DNA from: JAAYBT01 sp964404395
Lineage (GTDB): Bacteria; Bacillota; Clostridia; Acetivibrionales; DTU013
Direction: 5' to 3'
DNA length: 34,093 bases
NCBI GenBank assembly: GCA_964404395.1
Contig: CAYOKA010000008.1
Coordinates: 1-34,093 of the forward strand
The notes beneath the pieces are model-generated. The model worked only from the letters and a program-made list of their open reading frames with translations. It searched no databases and was not told the DNA's origin. This document shows, piece by piece, positions 24,747 to 33,818 of the stretch. The position numbers were made by a program, and so were the translations under genes. Positions within the stretch are counted from its first letter, which is position 1. Each line of letters starts with the position of its first letter.

Positions 24747-26456
24747 ATGATTAAGAGATTGGCAGTACTAATGCTTGCTGTGATGATGCTAACATCATTT
24801 ATGGCTTGCGGATCAGACAACAAGTCGGCAGAAGCCACAACTAATTCGGAGGTTGCAGCGCAAGGTGAAACAGCTACTATAGCTCCTGAGCCGGATGAGG
24901 ATAACCCTTATCTATGTTCACCGGAAAAAGTAACAATCTCCACATTTATCGTTCAGCAGCCAAGTGGCTACACAGATCTTGCGACAAATACGTTTACTAC
25001 CTGGCTGGAAGAGCAGACGAATGTTGAGCTTGACATGACCATTGTACCGTCGGATGGTGCGAAAGATAAGTTGGTCCTGATGCTTGCCAGCGGCGATTAT
25101 CCTGAGATGATTACAGGTGCATCGTTTACTAATGCTGACCTAATGAATTATGGCAGCAAGGAAAAAATTCTGATACCATTAAACGATCTAATCGACAAGC
25201 ACGCAGTAACTCTTAAGCAGAGATGGAGTGAGATGCCTCAGATTAAAAGCGATATGACAACTCTGGATGGGAACATATATGGGATCCCCAGCCTGGATAG
25301 CAGCGGTATCGGCCATTCACAGTGCTCCTATAAGATGTGGATGAACGTGGACTGGCTTCAGAAACTGGGACTTGATGCGCCTACAAATACTGAGGACTTT
25401 AAGAATGTTTTGATGGCCTTCAAGAATGATGATCCAAACGGCAATAGTATAGCTGATGAAATCCCGCTGACAGGCGCCATCAATACCTGGAACGCCGATC
25501 CCTACAAGTTCATTCTGAATGCATTTGATTATTTCAATTTTGATAATTTGCTAAAACTCAAGGATGGAAAAATGTCATTCTGCGGCAACACGGAAGGTAT
25601 TAAGGAAGGCCTGAAGTACATGGCTGACCTGTATGCTAACGGCTTGATTGATCCTGCCGCATTCACACAGAACGAGCAGCAGATGTCCGCCATCGGCAAC
25701 AATGAGGATGTCGCCATAGTTGGTGCATCCGGCGCAGGCCATCTTGGTATGTTGGTGGGTGTTAATTTTACAGATCGTATGAAGAATTATGACAACATCC
25801 TACCCCTGCAGGGACCAAACGGATACCGTGGTATTTTGTTTGCAACAACTCCTCATGTATCAGGGGCCAATTTCGCAATTACCGATGTGTGTCCGGCTGA
25901 AAAGCAGGAAGCCGCAATCAAATGGGCCGATTTGTTCTGCAGAGAGGAAATAGCGGTTCGTACACAGATAGGTATCCAAGGCAAGAACTGGGATGTCGCC
26001 GATTCAGGTGCGACAGGTATAGACGGCAAAACACCCGCAGAATATAAATACTTAACCTTCTCTACCAGTAGTGAAGTAGCCACCGAGAACGACATATGGG
26101 GTTGGACTTTGAGACTGATTGAGCCGGACTGGAAGAACAAGTTTCAATTTGAGGGGGATATCTATGACCCCACAAATTATGAAGCCAGACTTCTTAGAGC
26201 CACGGTCAAGCTGGAACCGTATGCCGCGGATGTCGACGAGATTCCTCCATTCTTCCTGAGCCCTGACGATTCCGCCAAGATTGGACAGATATTTGCGCCA
26301 CTACAGGACTATGTGAAGACCTCCATCGTGGAGTTTATCACAGGCAAGAAGAATGTAGATAAGGATTGGGATGCTTACAACGCAGGGCTGTCAAAGCTTC
26401 AATATGAAGAATATGTCAGGCTGAACCAGGCTGCATACGACGCTCTCAAGAAATAA
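24747..26456 (+). CDS. extracellular sugar-binding lipoprotein of the ABC transporter (LplA/YtcQ type)
   Basis: A 569-residue binding protein. The signal peptide MIKRLAVLMLAVMMLTSFMAC ends in a lipobox with the acylated Cys at position 21, so it is anchored on the outer face of the membrane. A low-complexity linker (SAEATTNSEVAAQGETATI) precedes the cluster-B type substrate-binding domain, with TTWLEEQTNVELDMTIVPSD-like opening (about 80-110), ASGDYPEMI, DGNIYGIPS and NAGLSKLQYEEYVRLNQAAYD at the end. The calcium-like stretch DDPNGNSIADEIPL (about 228-241) is common in this group. Length is typical for oligosaccharide binders and larger than for monosaccharide binders. Ribosome site GGGAGG. 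Last gene of its operon, followed by a terminator. Confidence 0.93.
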   Translation: MIKRLAVLMLAVMMLTSFMACGSDNKSAEATTNSEVAAQGETATIAPEPDEDNPYLCSPEKVTISTFIVQQPSGYTDLATNTFTTWLEEQTNVELDMTIVPSDGAKDKLVLMLASGDYPEMITGASFTNADLMNYGSKEKILIPLNDLIDKHAVTLKQRWSEMPQIKSDMTTLDGNIYGIPSLDSSGIGHSQCSYKMWMNVDWLQKLGLDAPTNTEDFKNVLMAFKNDDPNGNSIADEIPLTGAINTWNADPYKFILNAFDYFNFDNLLKLKDGKMSFCGNTEGIKEGLKYMADLYANGLIDPAAFTQNEQQMSAIGNNEDVAIVGASGAGHLGMLVGVNFTDRMKNYDNILPLQGPNGYRGILFATTPHVSGANFAITDVCPAEKQEAAIKWADLFCREEIAVRTQIGIQGKNWDVADSGATGIDGKTPAEYKYLTFSTSSEVATENDIWGWTLRLIEPDWKNKFQFEGDIYDPTNYEARLLRATVKLEPYAADVDEIPPFFLSPDDSAKIGQIFAPLQDYVKTSIVEFITGKKNVDKDWDAYNAGLSKLQYEEYVRLNQAAYDALKK

Positions 26457-26483
26457 TTAATTTCACTGGAAACCACCTAGGCG

Positions 26484-26533
26484 GGGCTGCTGCAAAGACC
26501 TGGTACTTGTTAAGGGTTTGCGGCAGCCCTTTT
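26484..26533 (+). terminator. Rho-independent terminator after the binding-protein gene
   Basis: GGGCTGCTGCAAA (26484-26496) pairs with TTTGCGGCAGCCC (26517-26529), 13 pairs with one G-T, 20-base loop, then TTTT. Separates the transporter operon from the fucosidase operon. Confidence 0.88.
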
Positions 26534-26585
26534 CAGCTAAAAAGTATAATATACAGCAGGTTTATTTACAGCGAAATACTATTAT

Positions 26586-26620
26586 TGGATTGTTTACAAA
26601 TGCTGCATAATAATTTATGC
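26586..26620 (+). promoter_or_regulatory. candidate promoter and palindrome of the fucosidase operon
   Basis: TTGGAT (about 26585-26590), 17-base spacer, TAATAA (26608-26613); an alternative pair TTTACA/TATGCT overlaps it. A perfect palindrome GCATAA-TAAT-TTATGC (26605-26620) covers the -10 and could be an operator. ATG follows at 26641. Confidence 0.4.
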
Positions 26621-26640
26621 TAACACTATGGGGGTAAGAT

Positions 26641-28344
26641 ATGGGTAAAGATAATAAAATGAAATGGTGGAGAGAAAGCAGGTTTGGAATGTTCATTCAC
26701 TGGGGCATTTACAGCTTAATGGCTAAGGGTGAATGGGTCATGTATTTCAACCGTATACCTATCAAGGAGTATGAAAAGCTGGCCAATCAGTTTAACCCTA
26801 CGAAGTTTGATGCAGAAGAGTGGGTGAAGTTGGCTAAAAACACCGGAATGAAGTATATTGTCATCACAGCCAAGCATCATGATGGTTTTTCTATGTTCAA
26901 AACAAATGTAGACAACTATAACATTGTGGATGGAACACCTTACGGGAAGGACATTATGGATGAGCTGGCAAAAGCCTGCGAGAAACATGATATACGCTTG
27001 TGCTTCTATTATACTCATGTCCGAGAATGGCGCCATCCGCACGCGCAAAGCCTGGAAGTCAAGTCTCCGGATGTATTCGGCAACTATGGGAACTTCTGGG
27101 ACTACCCTGATGAAGTGAAAAAGAATCTTCAGATTTATATTGACGAATTTGACAAACCGCAGCTTAAAGAGCTTTTAAGCCAATATGGACCAATCGGTAT
27201 CATATGGTTTGACACACCCTCGCTCATCAGACCTGATCAATCACAGGAGCTTATTGACCTCATTAGAGAGCTACAGCCGGACTGTCTGGTCAACAGTAGG
27301 GTGGGTGATTTTGTCGATTTTGACTATTACAGTCTGGGCGATGATGAGGTACCGGAATTTAATAATGGCGTAGATTTTGAAACACCGATGACAATATGCC
27401 ATGCTTGGGGCTACAATAACATGCCGAATAACCGCTACCGTCCGTTGAAAGAATTACTTCACCAGCTTGTCGATATTGTCAGTTTGGGCGGCAACTACCT
27501 TCTAAACGTTGGCCCTGACCCGCAGGGTATTATTCCTGCTGAAGCTCAGGAAAGACTTGAGGGGATTGGTGAATGGATGAAAGTGAATGGCGAGGCAATT
27601 TATGCTACCAAGGCGTCGCCCTTCCCATCCAAGCCCTCCTGGGGTAAGGTCACAGCCAAGGAAGATGCTCTATATCTTCACGTCTATCAATGGAGTGAAA
27701 GCATATCCTTGACAGGTATAAAGAGCAAGGTGGCTGACATCCGACTGCTTGCTGATCCCGAAAGATCTATTACATGGAGCCAAAGGCCTTGCGGGTCGCT
27801 AAACTATGATAAACTGACAATAAATCTACCAAATGCTGCGCCCGACCCAAATGTAAGTGTTGTCAAGGTGCAGTTTGAAAAGCCGGTACGGTTGGAGACG
27901 AGAATTATCGAAGATGATTCCGGATGCATTCAGCTTCCCACCTGTCTTTCCTCCGTACATTCAACCATCGGCCAGCCGGAGGCAGAGGTCAATATAACAG
28001 GTGTTGTGAGGAAATGGCTCTCGGTCGAGGATTGGTTTAGCTGGGAATTTCTCTGTGAACACCCTGGGGAGTTTGACGTTTTTGTCACCTTGAGTACGGG
28101 CTTTCATGGGATATGGGACTTCGGACATCAGATTGCTATTCAATACGAGGGTCAAAAGAATCAAATCGAAATCAGTGATGACGGAAAGCCAACTGCCGGG
28201 TACCAGAAGAGAACTTTTCATGCTGGGAAAATCCGTATCGATTCTGAAGGGCAGCATGATATTTCGATCCACGCTCTGAGAATTTCACCTGCCAAGAGAC
28301 AGGGAATCCAGCTTTCATCGGTAAAGCTACAGCCGGTGAAATAA
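26641..28344 (+). CDS. GH29 alpha-L-fucosidase (first copy)
   Basis: A 567-residue GH29 enzyme that releases terminal alpha-L-fucose. The N-terminal barrel has the signatures WWRESRFGMFIHWGIYS (9-25), YIVITAKHHDGFSMF (72-86) and the nucleophile D191 in GIIWFDTPSLI; FNNGVDFETPMTICHAWGYN (about 254-273) is also typical, with the Glu and Trp of the active site. LLNVGPDPQGIIPAEAQERL ends the catalytic domain, and a C-terminal beta part follows from about 345. The last 140 residues (from about 425) look like an additional beta-sandwich, making this longer than the shortest family members. No signal peptide. First of a four-gene operon; fucose occurs on xyloglucan galactose, rhamnogalacturonan and plant N-glycans. 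Confidence 0.92.
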   Translation: MGKDNKMKWWRESRFGMFIHWGIYSLMAKGEWVMYFNRIPIKEYEKLANQFNPTKFDAEEWVKLAKNTGMKYIVITAKHHDGFSMFKTNVDNYNIVDGTPYGKDIMDELAKACEKHDIRLCFYYTHVREWRHPHAQSLEVKSPDVFGNYGNFWDYPDEVKKNLQIYIDEFDKPQLKELLSQYGPIGIIWFDTPSLIRPDQSQELIDLIRELQPDCLVNSRVGDFVDFDYYSLGDDEVPEFNNGVDFETPMTICHAWGYNNMPNNRYRPLKELLHQLVDIVSLGGNYLLNVGPDPQGIIPAEAQERLEGIGEWMKVNGEAIYATKASPFPSKPSWGKVTAKEDALYLHVYQWSESISLTGIKSKVADIRLLADPERSITWSQRPCGSLNYDKLTINLPNAAPDPNVSVVKVQFEKPVRLETRIIEDDSGCIQLPTCLSSVHSTIGQPEAEVNITGVVRKWLSVEDWFSWEFLCEHPGEFDVFVTLSTGFHGIWDFGHQIAIQYEGQKNQIEISDDGKPTAGYQKRTFHAGKIRIDSEGQHDISIHALRISPAKRQGIQLSSVKLQPVK

Positions 28345-28383
28345 TAGACAAAACAGAGAAATCCCATGGAGGGAGGAATATTC

Positions 28384-29799
28384 ATGAAGGAATTAGACAA
28401 ACGTCTTGTACGGGTTGTTCCAAGCCGGAGGCAATTGAAATACCAACAGCTAGAGTTTTACAGTTTTATTCATTTCACTGTGAACACGTTTACCGGAAAG
28501 GAATGGGGGGACGGTACAGAAAGTCCTTCCATATTCAATCCGGCAAAGCTTGATGCCAAGCAGTGGGTTAATGCTCTCAAGTCGGCAGGCATGAGAGGAC
28601 TAATACTAACCTGCAAGCATCACGATGGATTTTGCCTTTGGCCCAGCAAATTTACCGATCATACTGTGGCTAAAAGTCCGTATAAAGATGGTAGAGGGGA
28701 TATCGTAAAGGAAGTATCTAGTGCTTGTCGAGAAGGCGGAATAAAATTTGGAGTTTATTTGTCTCCCTGGGATAGGAATAATCAGACTTACGGACAAGGC
28801 GAGCCATACAATGATTATTTTATTAACCAGTTGACAGAACTATTGACCAACTATGGTGATGTATTCTCGGTATGGTTCGACGGTGCTTGCGGGGAGGGAA
28901 AAAACGGCAGGAAACAGGTGTATGACTGGGAACGCTACTATGAGGTGATACGTAAACTTCAGCCCGGAGCCTGCATTAACGTGTGCGGACCGGACATTCG
29001 CTGGTGTGGCAACGAAGCCGGCGACACAAGGCAGTCTGAATGGAGCGTCGTCCCAAAAAGGACAAGCGAAACTGAATTGATAGCAAGTAAAAGCCAGAAG
29101 GAAGACGATGGAGAGTTCCGGCAACGCGAAATATTTGCTTCGGATCAGGATCTGGGTAGCAGAGAGGTGCTTAAAGATGAGATGGATCTCATCTGGTATC
29201 CCGCTGAGGTAAATACATCAATACGTCCGGGATGGTTTTACCATGAAAGTGAAGACGACAAGGTGCGTCCTCTAAAAGAGCTGATAAGTATTTACAATAA
29301 CTCCGTTGGCGGTAATGCAACGTTCTTGCTTAACATACCGCCCACTAAAGAAGGTCTCTTTCACAAAAATGATGTGAGACGTCTTCGGGAGATGGGGGAT
29401 TATCTGAATCAGGCATTTGGGTTAAATTTGCTTGATAGCGCCGAATTATCTGCGAGTACATGTTTGAATGGATATGGAATAGAAAATATCAGAACAGATG
29501 ATTATCGGACATATTTTCGAACAGACGAAGGAGTAATTAACCCCGTCATAGAAATATCATGGAAGGAGCCACAGGCAATACGGCATATTGTGATGAAGGA
29601 GAATATTAAGTTCAGTCAGCGGATAGAAAAGTTTATAATTGAGGCTTATCAGGACGAGGAATACAGGATTGTCTACGAAGGCACCGTTATTGGGTATAAA
29701 CGGATTAGTCCGCTTAATGCTATAAAGACGGATAGGATACGCATCCGAATTCTGGATGCAAGGGTTGCACCGACCCTGTCATTTATGGGTATATATTAG
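28384..29799 (+). CDS. GH29 alpha-L-fucosidase (second copy, diverged)
   Basis: A 471-residue GH29 protein of another branch than the preceding gene: YSFIHFTVNTFTGKEWGDG (26-44) in place of FGMFIHWG, LTCKHHDGFCLWPS (75-88), SPWDRNNQTYGQGEPY, and nucleophile D166 in VFSVWFDGACGEG. This form, with a C-terminal discoidin-like beta-sandwich beginning about residue 350 (IRHIVMKENIKFSQRIEKF), matches the regiospecific GH29-B subfamily, which prefers alpha-1,3/1,4-linked fucose on branched oligosaccharides; the subfamily call is tentative. I start it at ATG 28384, six codons into the open frame, because GGAGGGAGGA lies just upstream. Lies 39 bases behind the first fucosidase. Confidence 0.87.
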   Translation: MKELDKRLVRVVPSRRQLKYQQLEFYSFIHFTVNTFTGKEWGDGTESPSIFNPAKLDAKQWVNALKSAGMRGLILTCKHHDGFCLWPSKFTDHTVAKSPYKDGRGDIVKEVSSACREGGIKFGVYLSPWDRNNQTYGQGEPYNDYFINQLTELLTNYGDVFSVWFDGACGEGKNGRKQVYDWERYYEVIRKLQPGACINVCGPDIRWCGNEAGDTRQSEWSVVPKRTSETELIASKSQKEDDGEFRQREIFASDQDLGSREVLKDEMDLIWYPAEVNTSIRPGWFYHESEDDKVRPLKELISIYNNSVGGNATFLLNIPPTKEGLFHKNDVRRLREMGDYLNQAFGLNLLDSAELSASTCLNGYGIENIRTDDYRTYFRTDEGVINPVIEISWKEPQAIRHIVMKENIKFSQRIEKFIIEAYQDEEYRIVYEGTVIGYKRISPLNAIKTDRIRIRILDARVAPTLSFMGIY

Positions 29800-29813
29800 A
29801 GAGGAGAACTGAC

Positions 29814-31844
29814 ATGAAATATCAACCGATTGCACGCAATTTCAAACATGTGTTACATGGGAGTGATTACAACCCTGACCAGTGGCGTTACATGAAGGAA
29901 ATCTGGCGGGAGGACATGCGGCTTGCTAAACTTGCCCATATTAATTCGCTGACGGTGGGCATATTTGGTTGGGTGGCATTGGAACCTGAAGAAGGCCGCT
30001 TTGATTTTTCCTGGCTGGATGAGGTAATGGATCTACTCGCTAAAAATAATTTAGCCGTAATACTCGCAACTCCATCCGGTGCGCGTCCGGCTTGGATGAG
30101 CCGGAAATATCCTGAGGTGCTCCGCGTTAATGAAGATCGTCGCCGTATACTACATGGGAGTCGGCATAATCATTGCTACACATCACCTGTTTACCGCGCC
30201 AAAATCACTCAGATCAACACATTACTGGCCGAACGCTATAAAAATCATCCCTCGCTGGCTGTCTGGCACCTATCCAATGAATACAGCGGTGAATGTCACT
30301 GTGAGCTGTGTCAGGAGGCCTTCCGTGATTGGCTCAGGACCCGCTATGAAACCTTGGATGAGTTGAATGAAGCCTGGTGGACAGCATTTTGGAGCCATAC
30401 TTACACCGACTGGAGCCAGATTGAATCACCATCGTCTATAGGAGAAAATAGCGTTCATGGCCTTGTACTTGACTGGAAGCGGTTCGTTACCGAGCAGACT
30501 ATAGACTTCATGAAGGTTGAGATGGAGCCGCTGAAGCGGCTGACGCCGGATGTGCCTTGCACAACCAATATGATGGGGTTATACGACGGTTTAAACTACT
30601 TTCGCCTTTCCGAGGAAATTGACGTTGCATCCTGGGACAGTTACCCGACATGGCGCAGTGACGAAAACGACGCAGACCTGGCAGTACTCTTTTCAATGAT
30701 ACATGACATGAACCGGGGTCTTAAGGATGGGCGCCCGTTTATGGTGATGGAGAGCAGCCCGTCTGCTACCAACTGGCAGCCCGTCGGCAAGCTCAGACGC
30801 CCGGGTCTGCACCAGCTGCAGAGCCTTCAGGCGGTTGCACACGGCAGCGATACCGTGCAGTATTTCCAATATCGCAAGTCACGGGGAAGTTCAGAGAAAT
30901 TCCATGGAGCCGTTATTGATCATGTGGGCGATGAACGCACCCGCGTATTCCGTGAGGTGGCAGAAACCGGCAGTACGCTCGAAAAACTTGATGTAATAGT
31001 AGGAGCTGCAAAGCCTTCCGATGTTGCAATCATTTATGATGTTGAAAACCGCTGGGCTCTGGATATGTGCCAGGGATTCCAAAGTGATAAAAAGTACATT
31101 CAGACGCTTAAAGAGCATTATGCGCCTTTTTGGGCGGCCGGAATATCAGTGGACATAATTGATAGCACAAAGGAAATATCAGGCTACAAGCTTGTTATTG
31201 CGCCGATGCTATATATGTTGCGCCCGGGAATGGCAGAGAAAATAGAGGTGTTTGTGCGCAGCGGCGGGACATTCTTGACCACATATATGACAGGGTATGT
31301 AGATGAACACGACCTTTGCTTCCTTGGAGGATTCCCCGGACCACTCAAGAATATACTTGGAGTATGGTGTGAAGAGCTTGATGGACTGTTCAGTGAGGAG
31401 CGCAAGAAAATTGAGTGGAACGGAGCGAGATATGAAGCGCGCGATTTTTGCGAGATTATCCACTCGGAAGGCGCACAGCCACTTGCAGTCTATTGTGAAG
31501 ATTTTTATGAAGGCTTCCCTGCTGTGACAGTCAACCAGTATGGAAATGGCGAGGCGTATTTTGTTGGAGCAAGGTTGGAGGATAAATTCCAGGAGGACTT
31601 CCTTGGCATGTTGATTGGCAAATTAGGTATAACAGGTGCTTTGAAAGGTAAGCTGCCTGTCGGCTGCACTGCCCAGGTACGCTCTGATGGTGTAAACAAT
31701 TATGTTTTTGTCATGAACTTCACACCAGAGCAGGTATCGATAGACATAGGATCCGGCGGAAAGAGCCTGGTTTCCGGAGAAGAAATCTGCGGAGACATTT
31801 CTTTGTCGCCATGGGGATTTGATGTGTTTTCTGAAAAGTGTTGA
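29814..31844 (+). CDS. GH42 beta-galactosidase
   Basis: A 676-residue GH42 enzyme. The acid/base is E156 in WHLSNEYSGE and the nucleophile E313 in FMVMESSPSATNW. The zinc-binding cysteines are C121 (NHCYTSP), C161, C163 and C166 (ECHCELC), all present. Opening YNPDQW (19-24) is the standard start of the family. The barrel is followed by a trimerisation (beta-galactosidase-like Rossmann) domain, about 395-600, and a short C-terminal beta domain. No signal peptide. GAGGAG ribosome site, 14 bases after the preceding stop. GH42 enzymes act on beta-galactosyl oligosaccharides; next to fucosidases, a role in removing galactose after fucose is plausible, as also alpha-L-arabinopyranose release known for some members. 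Confidence 0.94.
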   Translation: MKYQPIARNFKHVLHGSDYNPDQWRYMKEIWREDMRLAKLAHINSLTVGIFGWVALEPEEGRFDFSWLDEVMDLLAKNNLAVILATPSGARPAWMSRKYPEVLRVNEDRRRILHGSRHNHCYTSPVYRAKITQINTLLAERYKNHPSLAVWHLSNEYSGECHCELCQEAFRDWLRTRYETLDELNEAWWTAFWSHTYTDWSQIESPSSIGENSVHGLVLDWKRFVTEQTIDFMKVEMEPLKRLTPDVPCTTNMMGLYDGLNYFRLSEEIDVASWDSYPTWRSDENDADLAVLFSMIHDMNRGLKDGRPFMVMESSPSATNWQPVGKLRRPGLHQLQSLQAVAHGSDTVQYFQYRKSRGSSEKFHGAVIDHVGDERTRVFREVAETGSTLEKLDVIVGAAKPSDVAIIYDVENRWALDMCQGFQSDKKYIQTLKEHYAPFWAAGISVDIIDSTKEISGYKLVIAPMLYMLRPGMAEKIEVFVRSGGTFLTTYMTGYVDEHDLCFLGGFPGPLKNILGVWCEELDGLFSEERKKIEWNGARYEARDFCEIIHSEGAQPLAVYCEDFYEGFPAVTVNQYGNGEAYFVGARLEDKFQEDFLGMLIGKLGITGALKGKLPVGCTAQVRSDGVNNYVFVMNFTPEQVSIDIGSGGKSLVSGEEICGDISLSPWGFDVFSEKC

Positions 31845-31926
31845 CACTTAAAACAAGCTACTTATCTGATTGATTATAACTGAGGCTGTTGAAGAAAAAT
31901 GGTCAATAAACAAATAGGAGGATAAA

Positions 31927-33531
31927 ATGGGTAAAAAAGCAAAAGTCACACTGCATCCAAAATTCCGAATAGGTGAAATCTCGCCACGCCTTTTTGGCGC
32001 GTTTCTTGAGCCCATTGGATACATGGTCAATGGGAGCATGTACAATCCAAAGCATCCAACTGCTGATGAAAAAGGGTTTCGCCGCGATTTCATTGATGCG
32101 CTGAAGAGTAGCGGGTTACCTGCTGTTCGCTTGCCAGGTGGTAATTTTGTATCCGGTTGGGATTGGAAGGATTCCATTGGACCAATGGAAAAAAGAAAGG
32201 CGCATCTTGACCTGGCATGGTTTCAGTACATACCCAACGACATTGGGCATGATGAGTATCTTCAATGGGCGGAACGTGTGGGTTTTGAGCCGATGTACAC
32301 CATCAACCTCGGAACCGGTAATATTAACGATGCTATTAGCATAATTGAGTATTCCAACCATGAAGGCGGTACCTACTGGTCTGACCTGCGCAAGGAATAC
32401 GGTCACGAAAAACCATATGGAGTAAAGGTATGGTATCTTGGTAATGAAATGGATGGACCGTGGCAGATAGGCTCTTGGCAAAAGAATCCTCGTGGATATG
32501 GTGTAACAGCTCATGAGGTATCTAAGGCCATGAAATGGGTCGATCCTACAATAGAAACGGTTGCATGTGTATCGTCATCCCCGTTCCTGAACACCTACCC
32601 ACAGTGGGATTTTGAGGTTTTGCAGGAGTGCTACGAGACAGTTGACTATATTTCGCTGCACCATTACCATTCCGCTCCCATGAACGACTTAGGCGCTTTG
32701 TTGGGAGGATCTGCAATGTTTGAGGATTATATAAAAACGGAGATTGCACTATGTGACCTCATCCAGACAAAGCTTCGTTCAAGGAAGCAGATGATGATTT
32801 CCTTTGATGAGTACGGAAGTATGACAATGCCTGTCAGCGAACTGCATTACGGTCGCGGTGCTAATAACTATTCCGAATTCTACAAGGCTGATCCAAAAAA
32901 GAAATATGTCCGTCATGATCCGGATAAATGGGATAAACCTATGTTCGGTTTCATCAGGAATGGGATACTTAATGCCATTACCTCTGCATCCACAATGCTT
33001 CTTTTTATGCGCTATGCTGACCGTGTCAAGATCGGCTGCATGACAGGAGGTCTGGATGCCCTTGCATCGACGAGCAGGGAGCATGTCTGGAGGTCTGCGT
33101 CTTATTATCCGATGAGCCAACTGATCCAATATGGGCGAGGTACATCTCTGATGCCATCAGTGGAATGTGATACCTATGATATACCGGGCTATGCTATAAA
33201 CGACAACAACCAGTATGATACCCATGAGGGCATAAAGTACATTGAATCGGCAGCTGCTTATGATGAGGCTAAGGGTGAGTTGAATGTGTTCATCATTAAC
33301 CGCAACTGGGAGCAGGATACGACATTGGAGCTTGATGTCAGTGGGTTTGAGGGATATGATTTCGTAGAGCAGATTCAGCTTTACACTGATGACATCGAGG
33401 CAGTCAGTACTTATGAGAATCAGCATGCTATAGTTCCGTCTATCAGTTCTTTAGCCAGTTATGAGGATGGTAAAGTTTCCACTATTGCGAAGAAGCTCTC
33501 GTGGAATGTGTTCAGGTTCAAAAAAAGGTAA
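31927..33531 (+). CDS. GH51 alpha-L-arabinofuranosidase (second copy)
   Basis: A 534-residue GH51-type enzyme, distantly related to the copy at 12566. Signatures: RLFGAFLEPIGYMVNGSMYNP (21-41, replacing FAEHLGRCIYEGM), RLPGGNFVSGWDWKDSIGP (68-86), acid/base E174 in WYLGNEMDGPWQ and nucleophile E295 in ISFDEYGSM. Longer than the usual 490-510 residues, with an insertion around 310-340 (YSEFYKADPKKKYVRHDPDKW). No signal peptide. Last gene of the fucosidase/galactosidase operon; the 82-base gap before it has GGAGG but no obvious promoter. The changed active-site surroundings suggest a different linkage or side chain from that of the first copy. Confidence 0.9.
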   Translation: MGKKAKVTLHPKFRIGEISPRLFGAFLEPIGYMVNGSMYNPKHPTADEKGFRRDFIDALKSSGLPAVRLPGGNFVSGWDWKDSIGPMEKRKAHLDLAWFQYIPNDIGHDEYLQWAERVGFEPMYTINLGTGNINDAISIIEYSNHEGGTYWSDLRKEYGHEKPYGVKVWYLGNEMDGPWQIGSWQKNPRGYGVTAHEVSKAMKWVDPTIETVACVSSSPFLNTYPQWDFEVLQECYETVDYISLHHYHSAPMNDLGALLGGSAMFEDYIKTEIALCDLIQTKLRSRKQMMISFDEYGSMTMPVSELHYGRGANNYSEFYKADPKKKYVRHDPDKWDKPMFGFIRNGILNAITSASTMLLFMRYADRVKIGCMTGGLDALASTSREHVWRSASYYPMSQLIQYGRGTSLMPSVECDTYDIPGYAINDNNQYDTHEGIKYIESAAAYDEAKGELNVFIINRNWEQDTTLELDVSGFEGYDFVEQIQLYTDDIEAVSTYENQHAIVPSISSLASYEDGKVSTIAKKLSWNVFRFKKR

Positions 33532-33575
33532 ATGGATTAGAATTATGAACCGGCATTACTGATATATTTTTGCTA

Positions 33576-33604
33576 TTGCCAGAATAGACAAAAGTGTTTA
33601 TAAT
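33576..33604 (+). promoter_or_regulatory. promoter upstream of tRNA-Pro
   Basis: TTGCCA (33576-33581), 17-base spacer, TATAAT (33599-33604), 93 bases before the mature tRNA. A second TATAAT at 33676-33681, 16 bases before the tRNA, has only a weak -35. Confidence 0.6.
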
Positions 33605-33696
33605 ATATATCTATGCGCAAGGTTAGTGAATGCCTTGGCAGAATTTATTCACATGCACAATTTGCGGATTTGTAGTATAATTAAATAGCTAAAATT

Positions 33697-33772
33697 CGGG
33701 GTGTAGCGCAGTTGGTAGCGCGCTTGGTTTGGGACCAAGATGCCGCAGGTTCAAGTCCTGTCACTCCGACCA
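33697..33772 (+). tRNA. tRNA-Pro (anticodon UGG)
   Basis: Complete cloverleaf with encoded CCA. Acceptor CGGGGTG pairs with CACTCCG (one G-T), D arm GCGCAGTTGGTAGCGC, anticodon stem CTTGG/CCAAG around TTTGGGA (anticodon TGG), T arm CAGG TTCAAGT CCTG. 76 bases. A 19-base copy of its 3' end lies at 34006-34024. Confidence 0.96.
33754..33772 (+). repeat. 19-bp direct repeat, copy in the tRNA 3' end
   Basis: AGTCCTGTCACTCCGACCA, identical to 34006-34024. Duplicated tRNA 3' ends are the usual mark of tyrosine-recombinase integration (attL/attR), but only 233 bases lie between the two copies. Confidence 0.7.
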
Positions 33773-33774
33773 CC

Positions 33775-33808
33775 GAAAACCCTTTAGGGCTTACCCCTGA
33801 AGGGTTTC
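33775..33808 (+). terminator. terminator-like hairpin after tRNA-Pro
   Basis: GAAAACCCTTTAGGG pairs with CCCTGAAGGGTTTC around a short loop, followed by GTGCTTTTT. The stem has small mismatches. Likely the 3' end of the tRNA transcript. Confidence 0.7.
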
Positions 33809-33818
33809 GTGCTTTTTA

